7,538 bases of DNA from an uncultured Synergistales bacterium (lineage in GTDB: Bacteria; Synergistota; Synergistia; Synergistales; Aminobacteriaceae). The position numbers were made by a program, and so were the translations under genes. The DNA lies in the NCBI GenBank assembly GCA_905236605.1, contig CAJORD010000132.1, positions 1 through 7,538 on the forward strand, given 5' to 3'. Below, one piece after another: positions 1-5,584 of this stretch (its first letter is position 1; every line of letters starts with the position of its first letter). The notes beneath the pieces are model-generated. The model worked only from the letters and a program-made list of their open reading frames with translations. It had not been told where the DNA came from and made no database searches.

Positions 1-1
1 A

Positions 2-550
2 GACACGCCGACACGTTCAAGAGCGTTTATAGTTTCGTGCGCGTTCTCGCTAGGAATAATTTTTAATTTGGCTCTCGTAGCGTTCATAACGTCAGGACTT
101 GGCCTTTTGCTTGGCGGCTATGAAAAATTTTTGACGCTGTTCGTAGCTGCGGTTTTTATTTTAATGGGGCTGCACTTAACGGGCGTTATTCACGTGAAAA
201 TTTTTAATTTTGGTTCCGGCGCTAAAGGTACAGAAGCTCAAAATCTTCGCGGCGCAGTTGTACTTGGAATCGTTTCTGGCTTAGCCGTAGGGCCATGCAG
301 CATAGCTTACGTAAGTCCGGTGTTATCGCTTGCAATGTCAAGAGCGTCGTTTATGTTGGTGATTGCTTATGCGCTAGGCTATGCAGCTGTGATTATTGCG
401 GCGGGGACGTTTGCGCAAATTGCGAGCGTGTTTCTTCAGAGCGAACGCGGCGACAAAATTTTAAAAGTCATGAACGTTCTTTGCGGCGTAGCTTTGATAG
501 CGGGAGGATTATATTTTATTTACGAGATGTTTTTTATGTTGCCGGGATAG
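2..550 (+). CDS. CcdA/DsbD-family transmembrane thiol-disulfide transporter, 5'-partial
   Basis: The reading frame is open from base 2, so the gene enters from the left edge; the TTG at 68 is an internal Leu codon, not the start. The visible 182 residues are very hydrophobic, with about five membrane helices. The motif GLAVGPCSIAYVSP (around residues 93-106) matches the second conserved Pro-Cys helix of CcdA-type proteins, and GLHLTGV after the preceding helix is also typical. In this family two membrane cysteines pass electrons from cytoplasmic thioredoxin to outward-facing thiol partners (cytochrome c maturation, disulfide isomerases, peroxide or sulfoxide reductases). The first Cys-Pro helix would lie outside the window, so activity cannot be judged. 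The family call is fairly firm. The exact role is unknown, since no redox partner gene is visible. The next gene starts 39 bp downstream. Confidence 0.82.
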   Translation, partial: DTPTRSRAFIVSCAFSLGIIFNLALVAFITSGLGLLLGGYEKFLTLFVAAVFILMGLHLTGVIHVKIFNFGSGAKGTEAQNLRGAVVLGIVSGLAVGPCSIAYVSPVLSLAMSRASFMLVIAYALGYAAVIIAAGTFAQIASVFLQSERGDKILKVMNVLCGVALIAGGLYFIYEMFFMLPG

Positions 551-574
551 TAAAAAAGTGAAAAAATTTTTTAG

Positions 575-580
575 TATAAT
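575..580 (+). promoter_or_regulatory. -10 box giving a probably leaderless mRNA for the Mrr-like gene
   Basis: A perfect TATAAT lies 9 nt before the ATG at 590. A start point about 7 nt downstream of the box would fall within a few bases of the ATG. There is no Shine-Dalgarno sequence in the A/T-only stretch before the ATG, which fits leaderless translation. The -35 position (about 552-557) is only an A-run, so the promoter is incomplete. Read-through from the upstream gene is the alternative. Confidence 0.45.
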
Positions 581-589
581 TTTCAAATT

Positions 590-1117
590 ATGAATGAACG
601 TTCTGAATTAAATTTTAATCTTCTAAGCAACAGCGAAAATTCCGATTATCAAAACTTAGTTGCTCAAATTTTGCATAGTGTCGGCGAATTGTCATCGACA
701 GGATTTGAGCAGCTTGTTACGGATTTATTAATTCGCATGGGCTACGAAGTTTACAAAAACGCTCGCAGGCGTCTTAGTGCTTCCGCAATTCAGGGAATTA
801 TAATTGAAGACGGCCCGGGCTACAGACCGATTTATATTCAGACACGAAAATTAAAGCAAGGCAGCATAATTACAAGTTGGGAGATGCAGGGCTTCGGCGA
901 CTCTGTAACACGAAAGGCGGGACGCGGACTTCTCGTAACTAACGCAGGATTTTCTAAACCGGCGCAAGACTATGCTAAAGAAAAAAAAATCATTTTAATC
1001 GACGGCAGCATCTTGGCGCGCCTGATAATTGTTCATGATTTTTGTATAAACGTTAAAGAAGTCGTTGAGATTAAATCTATTGACCCTAATGCCTTCAGCG
1101 ACTATAGCAATCTCTAA
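590..1117 (+). CDS. Mrr-like restriction-endonuclease-fold protein, probably catalytically degenerate
   Basis: This 175-residue protein carries one Mrr_cat-type PD-(D/E)xK domain after a short N-terminal extension. Landmarks in order are FEQLVTDLLIRMGYEV (39-54), IYIQTRK (81-87), MQGFGDSV (99-106), GLLVTNAGFSKPAQDYA (113-129) and IILIDGSILARLI (134-146). Together they follow the fold of Mrr nucleases, which cut methylated or foreign DNA. Two expected active-site positions look altered. The usual GxDGGIDG loop reads LSASAIQG (62-69), putting Gln68 where the catalytic Asp is expected. The QAK motif reads QTR (84-86), putting Arg in place of Lys. The fold is kept but cleavage is doubtful; it may bind DNA only, or have shifted catalytic residues. 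No methylase or helicase partner is nearby. The start is the ATG at 590 although no RBS precedes it. The stop overlaps the stop of the convergent glycosyltransferase gene by 4 bp. Confidence 0.75.
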   Translation: MNERSELNFNLLSNSENSDYQNLVAQILHSVGELSSTGFEQLVTDLLIRMGYEVYKNARRRLSASAIQGIIIEDGPGYRPIYIQTRKLKQGSIITSWEMQGFGDSVTRKAGRGLLVTNAGFSKPAQDYAKEKKIILIDGSILARLIIVHDFCINVKEVVEIKSIDPNAFSDYSNL

Positions 1118-2280
1118 ACATAAAATTTCAAGTATTCATTCAAAGTTTTTCGCACGTCAATCTCTTCACGATTTATAAAAATTTCCGGCTTGCAATGAGA
1201 TTTTATTTTTTCAACGGCAGCTTTGATGTCGCCTTTGGGGATAATAATTCCGTTCAACGCGCTTTCAGGGCTTCCGCCAGAATTGTAAGTCAAAACCGGA
1301 GTTCCACAAGCGACGGCCTCGAGATTTACGCCGGGATAATTTTCACAGTAAGAAAAATTTACGTATAAATCAGCGGCCGAATAAATTTTTATGAGTTCGT
1401 CAAAACTGTTTGTGCGTTCGATACCAAAAATATTTGGCGGCAAATTTTCTTTCTGTTGCTTCGTCAAGCCGACTAAGATAACTTTATAATCTTCGCCAAG
1501 CTCGTCAGCAAGTTTTATGTAATCGCTTAGACCTTTCATTTCGTCCCACGCAGTCGCGACACCAAGCAACAAAAATTTTTTTTCAAGTCCGTGAGCTTCT
1601 CTAAAATCGCTTTCGACTTTTATAAATTTAGAAGTGTCGATTCCGTTATGAATAACGTGAACGGGATATTGAGCGAGAAAAGATTTTTTTACGAGCCCCG
1701 CGAGCCAATTCGACGGCGTTATTAGAGTTAGGCCGGGAATGTCGCAAAATAAATTTTTTTTCTTGAGCCAGTTCGCTGCGCTTCGGTCGATGAAACTTTT
1801 GGGATAATTTTTTAAGCCGGGGCAATTTCCGCAGCCTGTGATAAATTTTTCACAGTTTACGGCGTCGCAATAGGGAGTGTGTCCGGTGAAGGCCCAACAA
1901 TCGTGAAGAGTCCAGATGATTTTTTTGTTGCAAGTTCGCAGATAGTCGAACAAAATTTTTACATTTATATAATAGCCGTGAATATTATGTAAATGAATGA
2001 CATCGGGATTAAATTTTTTGACCCACGATATAAATTTTTTTGTCGCTCTTGTGCTGCCGAAGCCGCAAGCGTCGAAAAATCTTGCTTTGAGACCGTGAAT
2101 TTTTACGTCGAACTCCGAACCAATTTTCACGGCGAACTTTTGAAATTTTTCCGGGACTTCAAAACGTCCGTAAGCGATTTTGACTTCGTGGCCGCGCGCT
2201 TCAAGCTCTGTAGCTAAATCTGTGCAAATTCGTCCGGTGCTTCGTATCCCGCAGACGATATTAATCATTAAAATTTTCAT
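1114..2280 (-). CDS. Glycosyltransferase family 4, WcaC-like
   Basis: A 388-residue GT-B glycosyltransferase of the GT4 family, predicted to move a sugar from a nucleotide donor to a lipid-linked glycan at the inner face of the membrane. The N-terminal lobe opens with MKILMINIVCG and RSTGRI (12-17) and has HLHNIHGYY (97-104). A cysteine group follows at 138, 143, 150 and 153 (PYCDAVNCEKFITGCGNCP), typical of WcaC-like enzymes and possibly structural. The C-terminal lobe has HNGID (211-215), GVATAWDEMKGL (240-251) with a phosphate-contacting Lys249, and the E-x7-E donor motif Glu313/Glu321 in ENYPGVNLEAVACGTPVL. Length is normal for the family. The ATG overlaps the TGA of the upstream glycosyltransferase gene as ATGA, so translation is probably coupled; a GAGGAG lies 14 nt upstream, too far to be ideal. 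The acceptor and donor sugars cannot be read from sequence. Confidence 0.9.
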   Translation of the reverse strand: MKILMINIVCGIRSTGRICTDLATELEARGHEVKIAYGRFEVPEKFQKFAVKIGSEFDVKIHGLKARFFDACGFGSTRATKKFISWVKKFNPDVIHLHNIHGYYINVKILFDYLRTCNKKIIWTLHDCWAFTGHTPYCDAVNCEKFITGCGNCPGLKNYPKSFIDRSAANWLKKKNLFCDIPGLTLITPSNWLAGLVKKSFLAQYPVHVIHNGIDTSKFIKVESDFREAHGLEKKFLLLGVATAWDEMKGLSDYIKLADELGEDYKVILVGLTKQQKENLPPNIFGIERTNSFDELIKIYSAADLYVNFSYCENYPGVNLEAVACGTPVLTYNSGGSPESALNGIIIPKGDIKAAVEKIKSHCKPEIFINREEIDVRKTLNEYLKFYV

Positions 2281-3515
2281 TTTCGGCTTGTGAACTCCTC
2301 GATAAAGTTATCCATTTCGTCCATCAAATCTTTCTTATTAAAATGGCTCTCAAAATATTTTCTTGCACTTTGTCCCATGGCCGCGTGGTCAGACTGAATT
2401 AATTTTAAAATTCCCTGCGCTAGTGCTTCAGCGTCGCCGAGCCGTGAACAAATTCCGCAGTCGGCCTCGCGAATTATTCTTTGAGTTTCGCCGGAAGCTG
2501 ACGCGATTATGGCTTTGCCGCACGCCATATAAGATTGTAATTTCGCAGGTATCGTTTTCTCCCAAAGGACTTCGCCGCCTGCAAGACCACCGCTGAAACT
2601 TATAAATCCAGCGTCGCAAGCGCTCAAAATTTCTGGAATCTCTTCGGCGGGTTTTCGAGAGATCATTATGAATTTGTCTTTGACATTTAGATTTTCAATT
2701 TGTTTTTCAAATTCGCTTTGATAGCGTCCGTCCCCGACGATTATAAATTTTACTTTTGTGTCTTTGAGCAGCGCCGCGACTTTCGGCAATATCTCTAGCC
2801 CTTGAGCGTAGCCGATGTTGCCTGTGAAAGCGATTTTGAAATTATCATCTTCGGGAATTGAATTTATTTTTTGACGTTCGAGAGGCCTGTAAAAATCTTC
2901 TGCGTATTGCGGCCAATAATGAACTTTTTCCGGCGCGACTTTAACTTCACGATTCAAAATTGCTTCGACAAATGACGGACTCGGCACAAAAATTTTATCG
3001 GCTTGCTTGTAAATTTTATCTACCATTCTGTCTATAGGTTTTATGATTAATGGATTATGGATTCCAGTTACGCTTATGACGTTGTTGGGCCAGAGGTCTT
3101 GAACATAAACGAAGTGCGGAACTTTATGTTTTTTTGCATAACCGCAGCCGACTTTAACTTGTGTCATCGGCGAGACCTCGAAACTAAAAACTAAATCGGC
3201 TTTGACTTTATTAAAAATGTTCCACAGCCAACCCGACGCAACGAACGATAAATAATTCGCAACCATTCCGACCGCGTTATGACCGCGTGCTATCAAAGGG
3301 ATTCGGATTATGTCCATGCCGTTCCATTCTTCGCGGCGGCGTTTTGTCCATGAGTAACCCGGAAAAAATTTCCCCATTGGATAATTAGGGATTCCGGTTA
3401 AAACTGTAACTTTGTAACCACGTCTGACCCATTCGGAGGCCATGTCGTTAATTCTGAAAGTCTCCGGGTGAAAATATTGCGAGATTACAAGAAGATGTTT
3501 TTTTGTCTTAGTCAT
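2277..3515 (-). CDS. Glycosyltransferase family 4, WbuB-like
   Basis: A 412-residue GT-B enzyme resembling the WbuB group of GT4 (the named member adds N-acetyl-L-fucosamine in O-antigen synthesis; the sugar here is unknown). Landmarks are LLVISQYFHPE (8-18), GIPNYPMGKFFPGY (41-54), YVQDLWPNNVISVTG (137-151), VPSPSF (177-182), FTGNIGYAQGLE (230-241), IIVGDG (258-263) and PAKLQSYMACGKAIIA (323-338). The ATG at 3515 is preferred over an upstream in-frame GTG at 3557, because all family homology begins at this Met and the extra 14 residues would lie inside the preceding gene. The ATG overlaps the end of the upstream membrane-protein gene by 8 bp and has no Shine-Dalgarno site, which points to translational coupling. 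It is the middle gene of a leftward three-gene unit for a surface glycan. Confidence 0.9.
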   Translation of the reverse strand: MTKTKKHLLVISQYFHPETFRINDMASEWVRRGYKVTVLTGIPNYPMGKFFPGYSWTKRRREEWNGMDIIRIPLIARGHNAVGMVANYLSFVASGWLWNIFNKVKADLVFSFEVSPMTQVKVGCGYAKKHKVPHFVYVQDLWPNNVISVTGIHNPLIIKPIDRMVDKIYKQADKIFVPSPSFVEAILNREVKVAPEKVHYWPQYAEDFYRPLERQKINSIPEDDNFKIAFTGNIGYAQGLEILPKVAALLKDTKVKFIIVGDGRYQSEFEKQIENLNVKDKFIMISRKPAEEIPEILSACDAGFISFSGGLAGGEVLWEKTIPAKLQSYMACGKAIIASASGETQRIIREADCGICSRLGDAEALAQGILKLIQSDHAAMGQSARKYFESHFNKKDLMDEMDNFIEEFTSRK

Positions 3516-4158
3516 TTTCGATAAATTTTTTGCGCTGAAACTCTGTTCCTCCGACACTCACGACAAGGAGACCCAATACCCAAATTAATGAATCATGAAA
3601 AATATTTCCGATCGGAAGATGTTCCATGCTTCTATAACAATAAAGAATCGGCATTGTCCAGCAAAGTATTTCAAACGCAAGGAATGTGTAATAAGCTAAC
3701 GCGCTGTAAGTTTTCATGAACTCATTTACTTTTATTGTCCAGTTTTTTTGTTCGTTAATGATTTTGTCGGTGTCTGATAGCTGCTCGATCGTGTCTTCAA
3801 TTAATTGTCCTCGCGTTATGAATTTGAAGGGTGGCAATTTTAATCCTAAATTTATTTCGTAGAAGCTCCCTGCGCCTGCTAGAGCATAGACAAACGACCA
3901 CAGAAACGCATAGAATGGTTCTAAGCCGAATAAATATTCAGCGATACAAATTGTACCAGCTCCCACGAGATAGAACGCCGCAGATTTTTTCTTCATCATC
4001 ACGAGCCACACTCCGACAAGCCCAAGCGCACCGCTTAAAATCATGAGCAGCGCATAAAATTCAATGCCGCCTTTTACAGGTATGGTGCTTAATTCTTGCA
4101 AAGCCTTGCCGAGATTATGAAGTGTTGCTGCGATAGCAGCGAAGGAAAATAACAACAT
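3508..4158 (-). CDS. Multi-pass membrane protein of unknown function, first gene of the glycosyltransferase operon
   Basis: I do not recognise the family. The 216-residue protein has about six hydrophobic segments: 1-20, 33-55, 58-80, 83-102, 150-175 and 185-205. A hydrophilic, charged loop at about 106-149 (RGQLIEDTIEQLSDTDKI) separates two membrane halves. The first segment could be a signal anchor. There are no obvious catalytic motifs and no similarity to Wzx or Wzy that I can see, and it is too small for either. The ATG at 4158 is chosen over an in-frame GTG at 4167 because AGGGAG (4167-4172) lies 8 nt before the ATG, while the GTG sits inside that site. The downstream glycosyltransferase overlaps it by 8 bp. 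The context suggests a role at the membrane in making or anchoring the same glycan, but that is inference. Confidence 0.75.
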   Translation of the reverse strand: MLLFSFAAIAATLHNLGKALQELSTIPVKGGIEFYALLMILSGALGLVGVWLVMMKKKSAAFYLVGAGTICIAEYLFGLEPFYAFLWSFVYALAGAGSFYEINLGLKLPPFKFITRGQLIEDTIEQLSDTDKIINEQKNWTIKVNEFMKTYSALAYYTFLAFEILCWTMPILYCYRSMEHLPIGNIFHDSLIWVLGLLVVSVGGTEFQRKKFIEND

Positions 4159-4166
4159 AATAATCA

Positions 4167-4172
4167 CTCCCT
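4167..4172 (-). promoter_or_regulatory. Ribosome binding site deciding the start at 4158
   Basis: On the minus strand AGGGAG is followed by an 8-nt spacer (TGATTATT) and then ATG. The layout mirrors the one before the divergent ATPase gene (AGGAG, TGATTTTT, ATG). Confidence 0.7.
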
Positions 4173-4179
4173 TTGCGCG

Positions 4180-4188
4180 ATTATAACA
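4180..4188 (-). promoter_or_regulatory. Extended -10 promoter of the leftward glycosyltransferase operon
   Basis: The minus strand reads TGTTATAAT: a perfect TATAAT preceded by the TGn extension, which reduces dependence on a -35 box. No good -35 hexamer is visible in the A/T-rich stretch at 4197-4208. Transcription would start near 4173, just ahead of the ribosome binding site, giving a very short leader. Confidence 0.6.
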
Positions 4189-4210
4189 CCAGTTTAACTT
4201 AAAAAATTTA

Positions 4211-4219
4211 TGCTAAAAT
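4211..4219 (+). promoter_or_regulatory. Extended -10 promoter reading right, back-to-back with the operon promoter
   Basis: TGCTAAAAT is an extended -10 (TGn plus TAAAAT). A weak -35 (TTTAAC, 4193-4198) lies 15 bp upstream. Transcription would start near 4226 and cover the small ORF at 4255 and then the ATPase gene. Its -35 zone is shared with the leftward promoter, so both directions could be controlled together. Confidence 0.42.
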
Positions 4220-4240
4220 CAGTCGTTAATAAATTTTGTG

Positions 4241-4246
4241 AAGGGA
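4241..4246 (+). promoter_or_regulatory. Ribosome binding site of the 14-codon ORF
   Basis: AAGGGA lies 8 nt before the ATG at 4255, the same spacing as the other good sites in the window. It is the main reason for taking the tiny ORF seriously. Confidence 0.4.
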
Positions 4247-4254
4247 AATTTTTT

Positions 4255-4299
4255 ATGCAAGAGACAAAGCGTTTAGAGATTTTTTACGTTGGGGGGTAA
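4255..4299 (+). CDS. Tiny ORF (14 codons) ending at a run of six G; leader peptide or frameshifted small gene
   Basis: ATG at 4255 follows a promoter-like TGCTAAAAT and a well-spaced AAGGGA, and the frame MQETKRLEIFYVGG ends at TAA 4297-4299. The last two sense codons are GGG GGG, a G-run at 4291-4296. In the -1 frame the sequence stays open past this point (starting V-TFPGVRNIVFSISREE) to a TAA at 4383-4385, directly before the ATPase ribosome binding site. One more G, or a -1 slip on the run, would therefore give a 43-residue product. It could be a regulatory leader, a phase-variable small gene, a decayed gene, an indel error, or chance. I do not recognise either product. The good initiation signals support translation; the function is unknown. 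Confidence 0.35.
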   Translation: MQETKRLEIFYVGG

Positions 4300-4340
4300 C
4301 ATTTCCCGGCGTACGAAATATAGTTTTTAGTATTTCACGA

Positions 4341-4354
4341 GAAGAGATCTTTTC
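4341..4354. promoter_or_regulatory. Imperfect 14-bp palindrome, possible operator
   Basis: GAAGAGATCTTTTC is symmetric around AGATCT except for one mismatched pair. It overlaps the start of the -35 element of the ATPase promoter and lies between two copies of TTTCAC (4333-4338 and 4351-4356). The position suits a repressor site, but no regulator gene is adjacent and the match could be chance. Confidence 0.25.
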
Positions 4355-4381
4355 ACATGAGTGCGTAACTTTCCTTATAAT
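4352..4381 (+). promoter_or_regulatory. Sigma-70-type promoter of the ATPase/cNMP gene
   Basis: TTCACA (4352-4357) and TATAAT (4376-4381) are separated by 18 bp. The -35 differs from consensus at one base and the -10 is perfect. Transcription would start near 4388, close to the AGGAG at 4389, so the leader would be very short and would place the start point at the ribosome binding site. The upstream promoter at 4211 may be the main one. Confidence 0.5.
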
Positions 4382-4388
4382 ATAAATC

Positions 4389-4393
4389 AGGAG
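4389..4393 (+). promoter_or_regulatory. Ribosome binding site deciding the start at 4402
   Basis: AGGAG is followed by an 8-nt spacer and ATG 4402. An in-frame GTG at 4393 overlaps this site and is therefore rejected as the start. Confidence 0.75.
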
Positions 4394-4401
4394 TGATTTT
4401 T

Positions 4402-5442
4402 ATGTTTATTGGGCGTAAAAAAGAGCTGGCCGACCTCGAAAATCTCTACGGTCAAGACAGCTTTAGACTTTTTGTAATTTATGGACGCGGCGGAATGGGC
4501 AAAACAACATTGATGCAAGAATTCTGCAAAAACAAGAACGCAATTTTTTTCACAGCTTCTCAAGAAGAAAGCAGCCGTGCAAATCTGAACAGATTTTCCG
4601 GGCAAGTGCTCAAACACTTTAATGATGAAGAGCATGAGCCATTTTTATTTTGGCGTTCTGCGTTGTCTTACATCAAAGACAAGCAAGAAGGTTCACGAAT
4701 TGTTATCGTTATTGATGACTTCTCAGTGCTAGTGGATAGAGACGCAGCTTTCCTTAGCGTTCTGAAAAATTCCATTGAGCAAGATTTGAAGGACAGCAAG
4801 ATTTTAATGATATTGAGCAGCGCTAACGTGAAGTTCGTGGAGCGGTTCATTCTTGACAGTAGATCCGAGTTGTTTGACAGCATTTCGGGAAGTATGCATT
4901 TAAGCAACTTCCTTAAGGAAGAAACTATTAAGGTGCTGAAGAGCGAAGCTGTAAAAAGTTCGCGGGGCGTGGAGAATGTCAAAGTATTAAAATTCTCTGC
5001 CGATGACGTTTTGCTGCGCGAGGGCGAGACTAACAGCGACATGTACAAAATAATTTCCGGTCGTGTGCTCTGTTATTTTAATTATGGTACAGACGAAGAA
5101 TATCTCTTAGGTAGTCTTAATGAAGGCAGCAGCTTCGGAGAATATTCATTGCTTACAGGCGAGCCGGGAATTTATACGGTAGTAGCATACAGCGACATTC
5201 TTGTGTTGCGAATTAGCGGGAACGACTTTTCAAAATTCATCGAGATGAACGCGAGCAACTCTGTGAAGATAATGGCGAACATGGCGAAAATGCTCAATGT
5301 CATGAAGTTCAACATAGATATGCTGCGCGACGAATTTAAGAAGTCGGATAATTTTTCGTCAGAAGAAAAGGCAAGCCTCATAAACACCATCAAGAGTTAT
5401 AGATCTTCTGGAACACCTACAAACGTAGATGCTGAAAATTAA
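4402..5442 (+). CDS. Archaeal-type P-loop ATPase domain fused to a cyclic-nucleotide-binding-like domain
   Basis: A 346-residue predicted cytoplasmic protein with two parts. Residues 1-180 resemble the archaeal-type ATPase_2 (AAA/STAND-like) family: the opening FIGRKKELADLENLY (2-16), Walker A GRGGMGKT (28-35), Walker B IVIVIDDF (100-107) and a sensor-1-like strand ILMILSSANVKFVE (134-147). The winged-helix and DUF234 portions that normally follow are absent. In their place, residues about 194-285 form a cNMP_binding beta-roll: FSADDVLLREGE (198-209), YKIISGRV (215-222), GSSFGEYSLLTGEP (242-255) and a closing strand. A helical tail of about 60 residues follows. In the phosphate-binding cassette the usual Pro-Arg-x-Ala reads Pro-Gly-Ile-Tyr (255-258), so the Arg that binds cyclic phosphate is missing and the ligand may differ or be absent. 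No DNA-binding helix-turn-helix is visible. A ligand- or partner-gated ATPase is a reasonable guess. The domain calls are firm; the function is unknown. Confidence 0.85.
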   Translation: MFIGRKKELADLENLYGQDSFRLFVIYGRGGMGKTTLMQEFCKNKNAIFFTASQEESSRANLNRFSGQVLKHFNDEEHEPFLFWRSALSYIKDKQEGSRIVIVIDDFSVLVDRDAAFLSVLKNSIEQDLKDSKILMILSSANVKFVERFILDSRSELFDSISGSMHLSNFLKEETIKVLKSEAVKSSRGVENVKVLKFSADDVLLREGETNSDMYKIISGRVLCYFNYGTDEEYLLGSLNEGSSFGEYSLLTGEPGIYTVVAYSDILVLRISGNDFSKFIEMNASNSVKIMANMAKMLNVMKFNIDMLRDEFKKSDNFSSEEKASLINTIKSYRSSGTPTNVDAEN

Positions 5443-5513
5443 TTTGATTTTTAAATCTGTAAAAAGCGATCGCGACTAAAGAATTTTAAGATTTTTGTAG
5501 TGACCAAAATGAA

Positions 5514-5552
5514 AATCTCCCCTGACTTTTTCATCAAAGGAGATTATTTTTT
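5514..5552. terminator. Bidirectional rho-independent terminator between convergent genes
   Basis: AATCTCC (5514-5520) pairs with GGAGATT (5539-5545). An inner TGA/TCA pair (5523-5525 with 5534-5536) extends the stem across a CC/AA mismatch. The T-run at 5547-5552 follows for the rightward ATPase gene. On the other strand the hairpin is followed by TTTTCATTTT, so it can also end the leftward binding-protein gene, whose stop is 40 bp away. Confidence 0.75.
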
Positions 5553-5584
5553 AACTTAAAAAGTGTATCACGAAATTTTTATTT

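Noticed and set aside
68..70. TTG as the start of the CcdA-like protein
   Set aside because: The same frame is open to the left edge and codes a membrane helix upstream (SRAFIVSCAFSLGIIF), so the gene is truncated by the window.
590..1117. Part of a complete restriction-modification or defence island
   Set aside because: No methyltransferase, helicase, specificity subunit, integrase or transposase is in the window.
1993..2217. Rightward open frame of 74 codons inside the WcaC-like gene
   Set aside because: It lies entirely opposite conserved glycosyltransferase sequence, with no start signals.
4293..4312. GGG...CCC hairpin after the tiny ORF as a terminator or attenuator
   Set aside because: Only three or four pairs form and no T-run follows.
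4668..5048. Antisense open frame of 126 codons opposite the ATPase gene
   Set aside because: It lacks a ribosome binding site, is Ser/Thr/Leu-rich without domain features, and mirrors the clear ATPase coding frame on the other strand.
4402..5442. CRP/FNR-type transcription factor
   Set aside because: The cNMP-like domain is followed by a charged helical tail with no helix-turn-helix, and it is preceded by an ATPase domain.
5466..5473. Palindrome GCGATCGC between the ATPase gene and the terminator
   Set aside because: A single 8-bp palindrome with no repeats or partner gene; likely chance.
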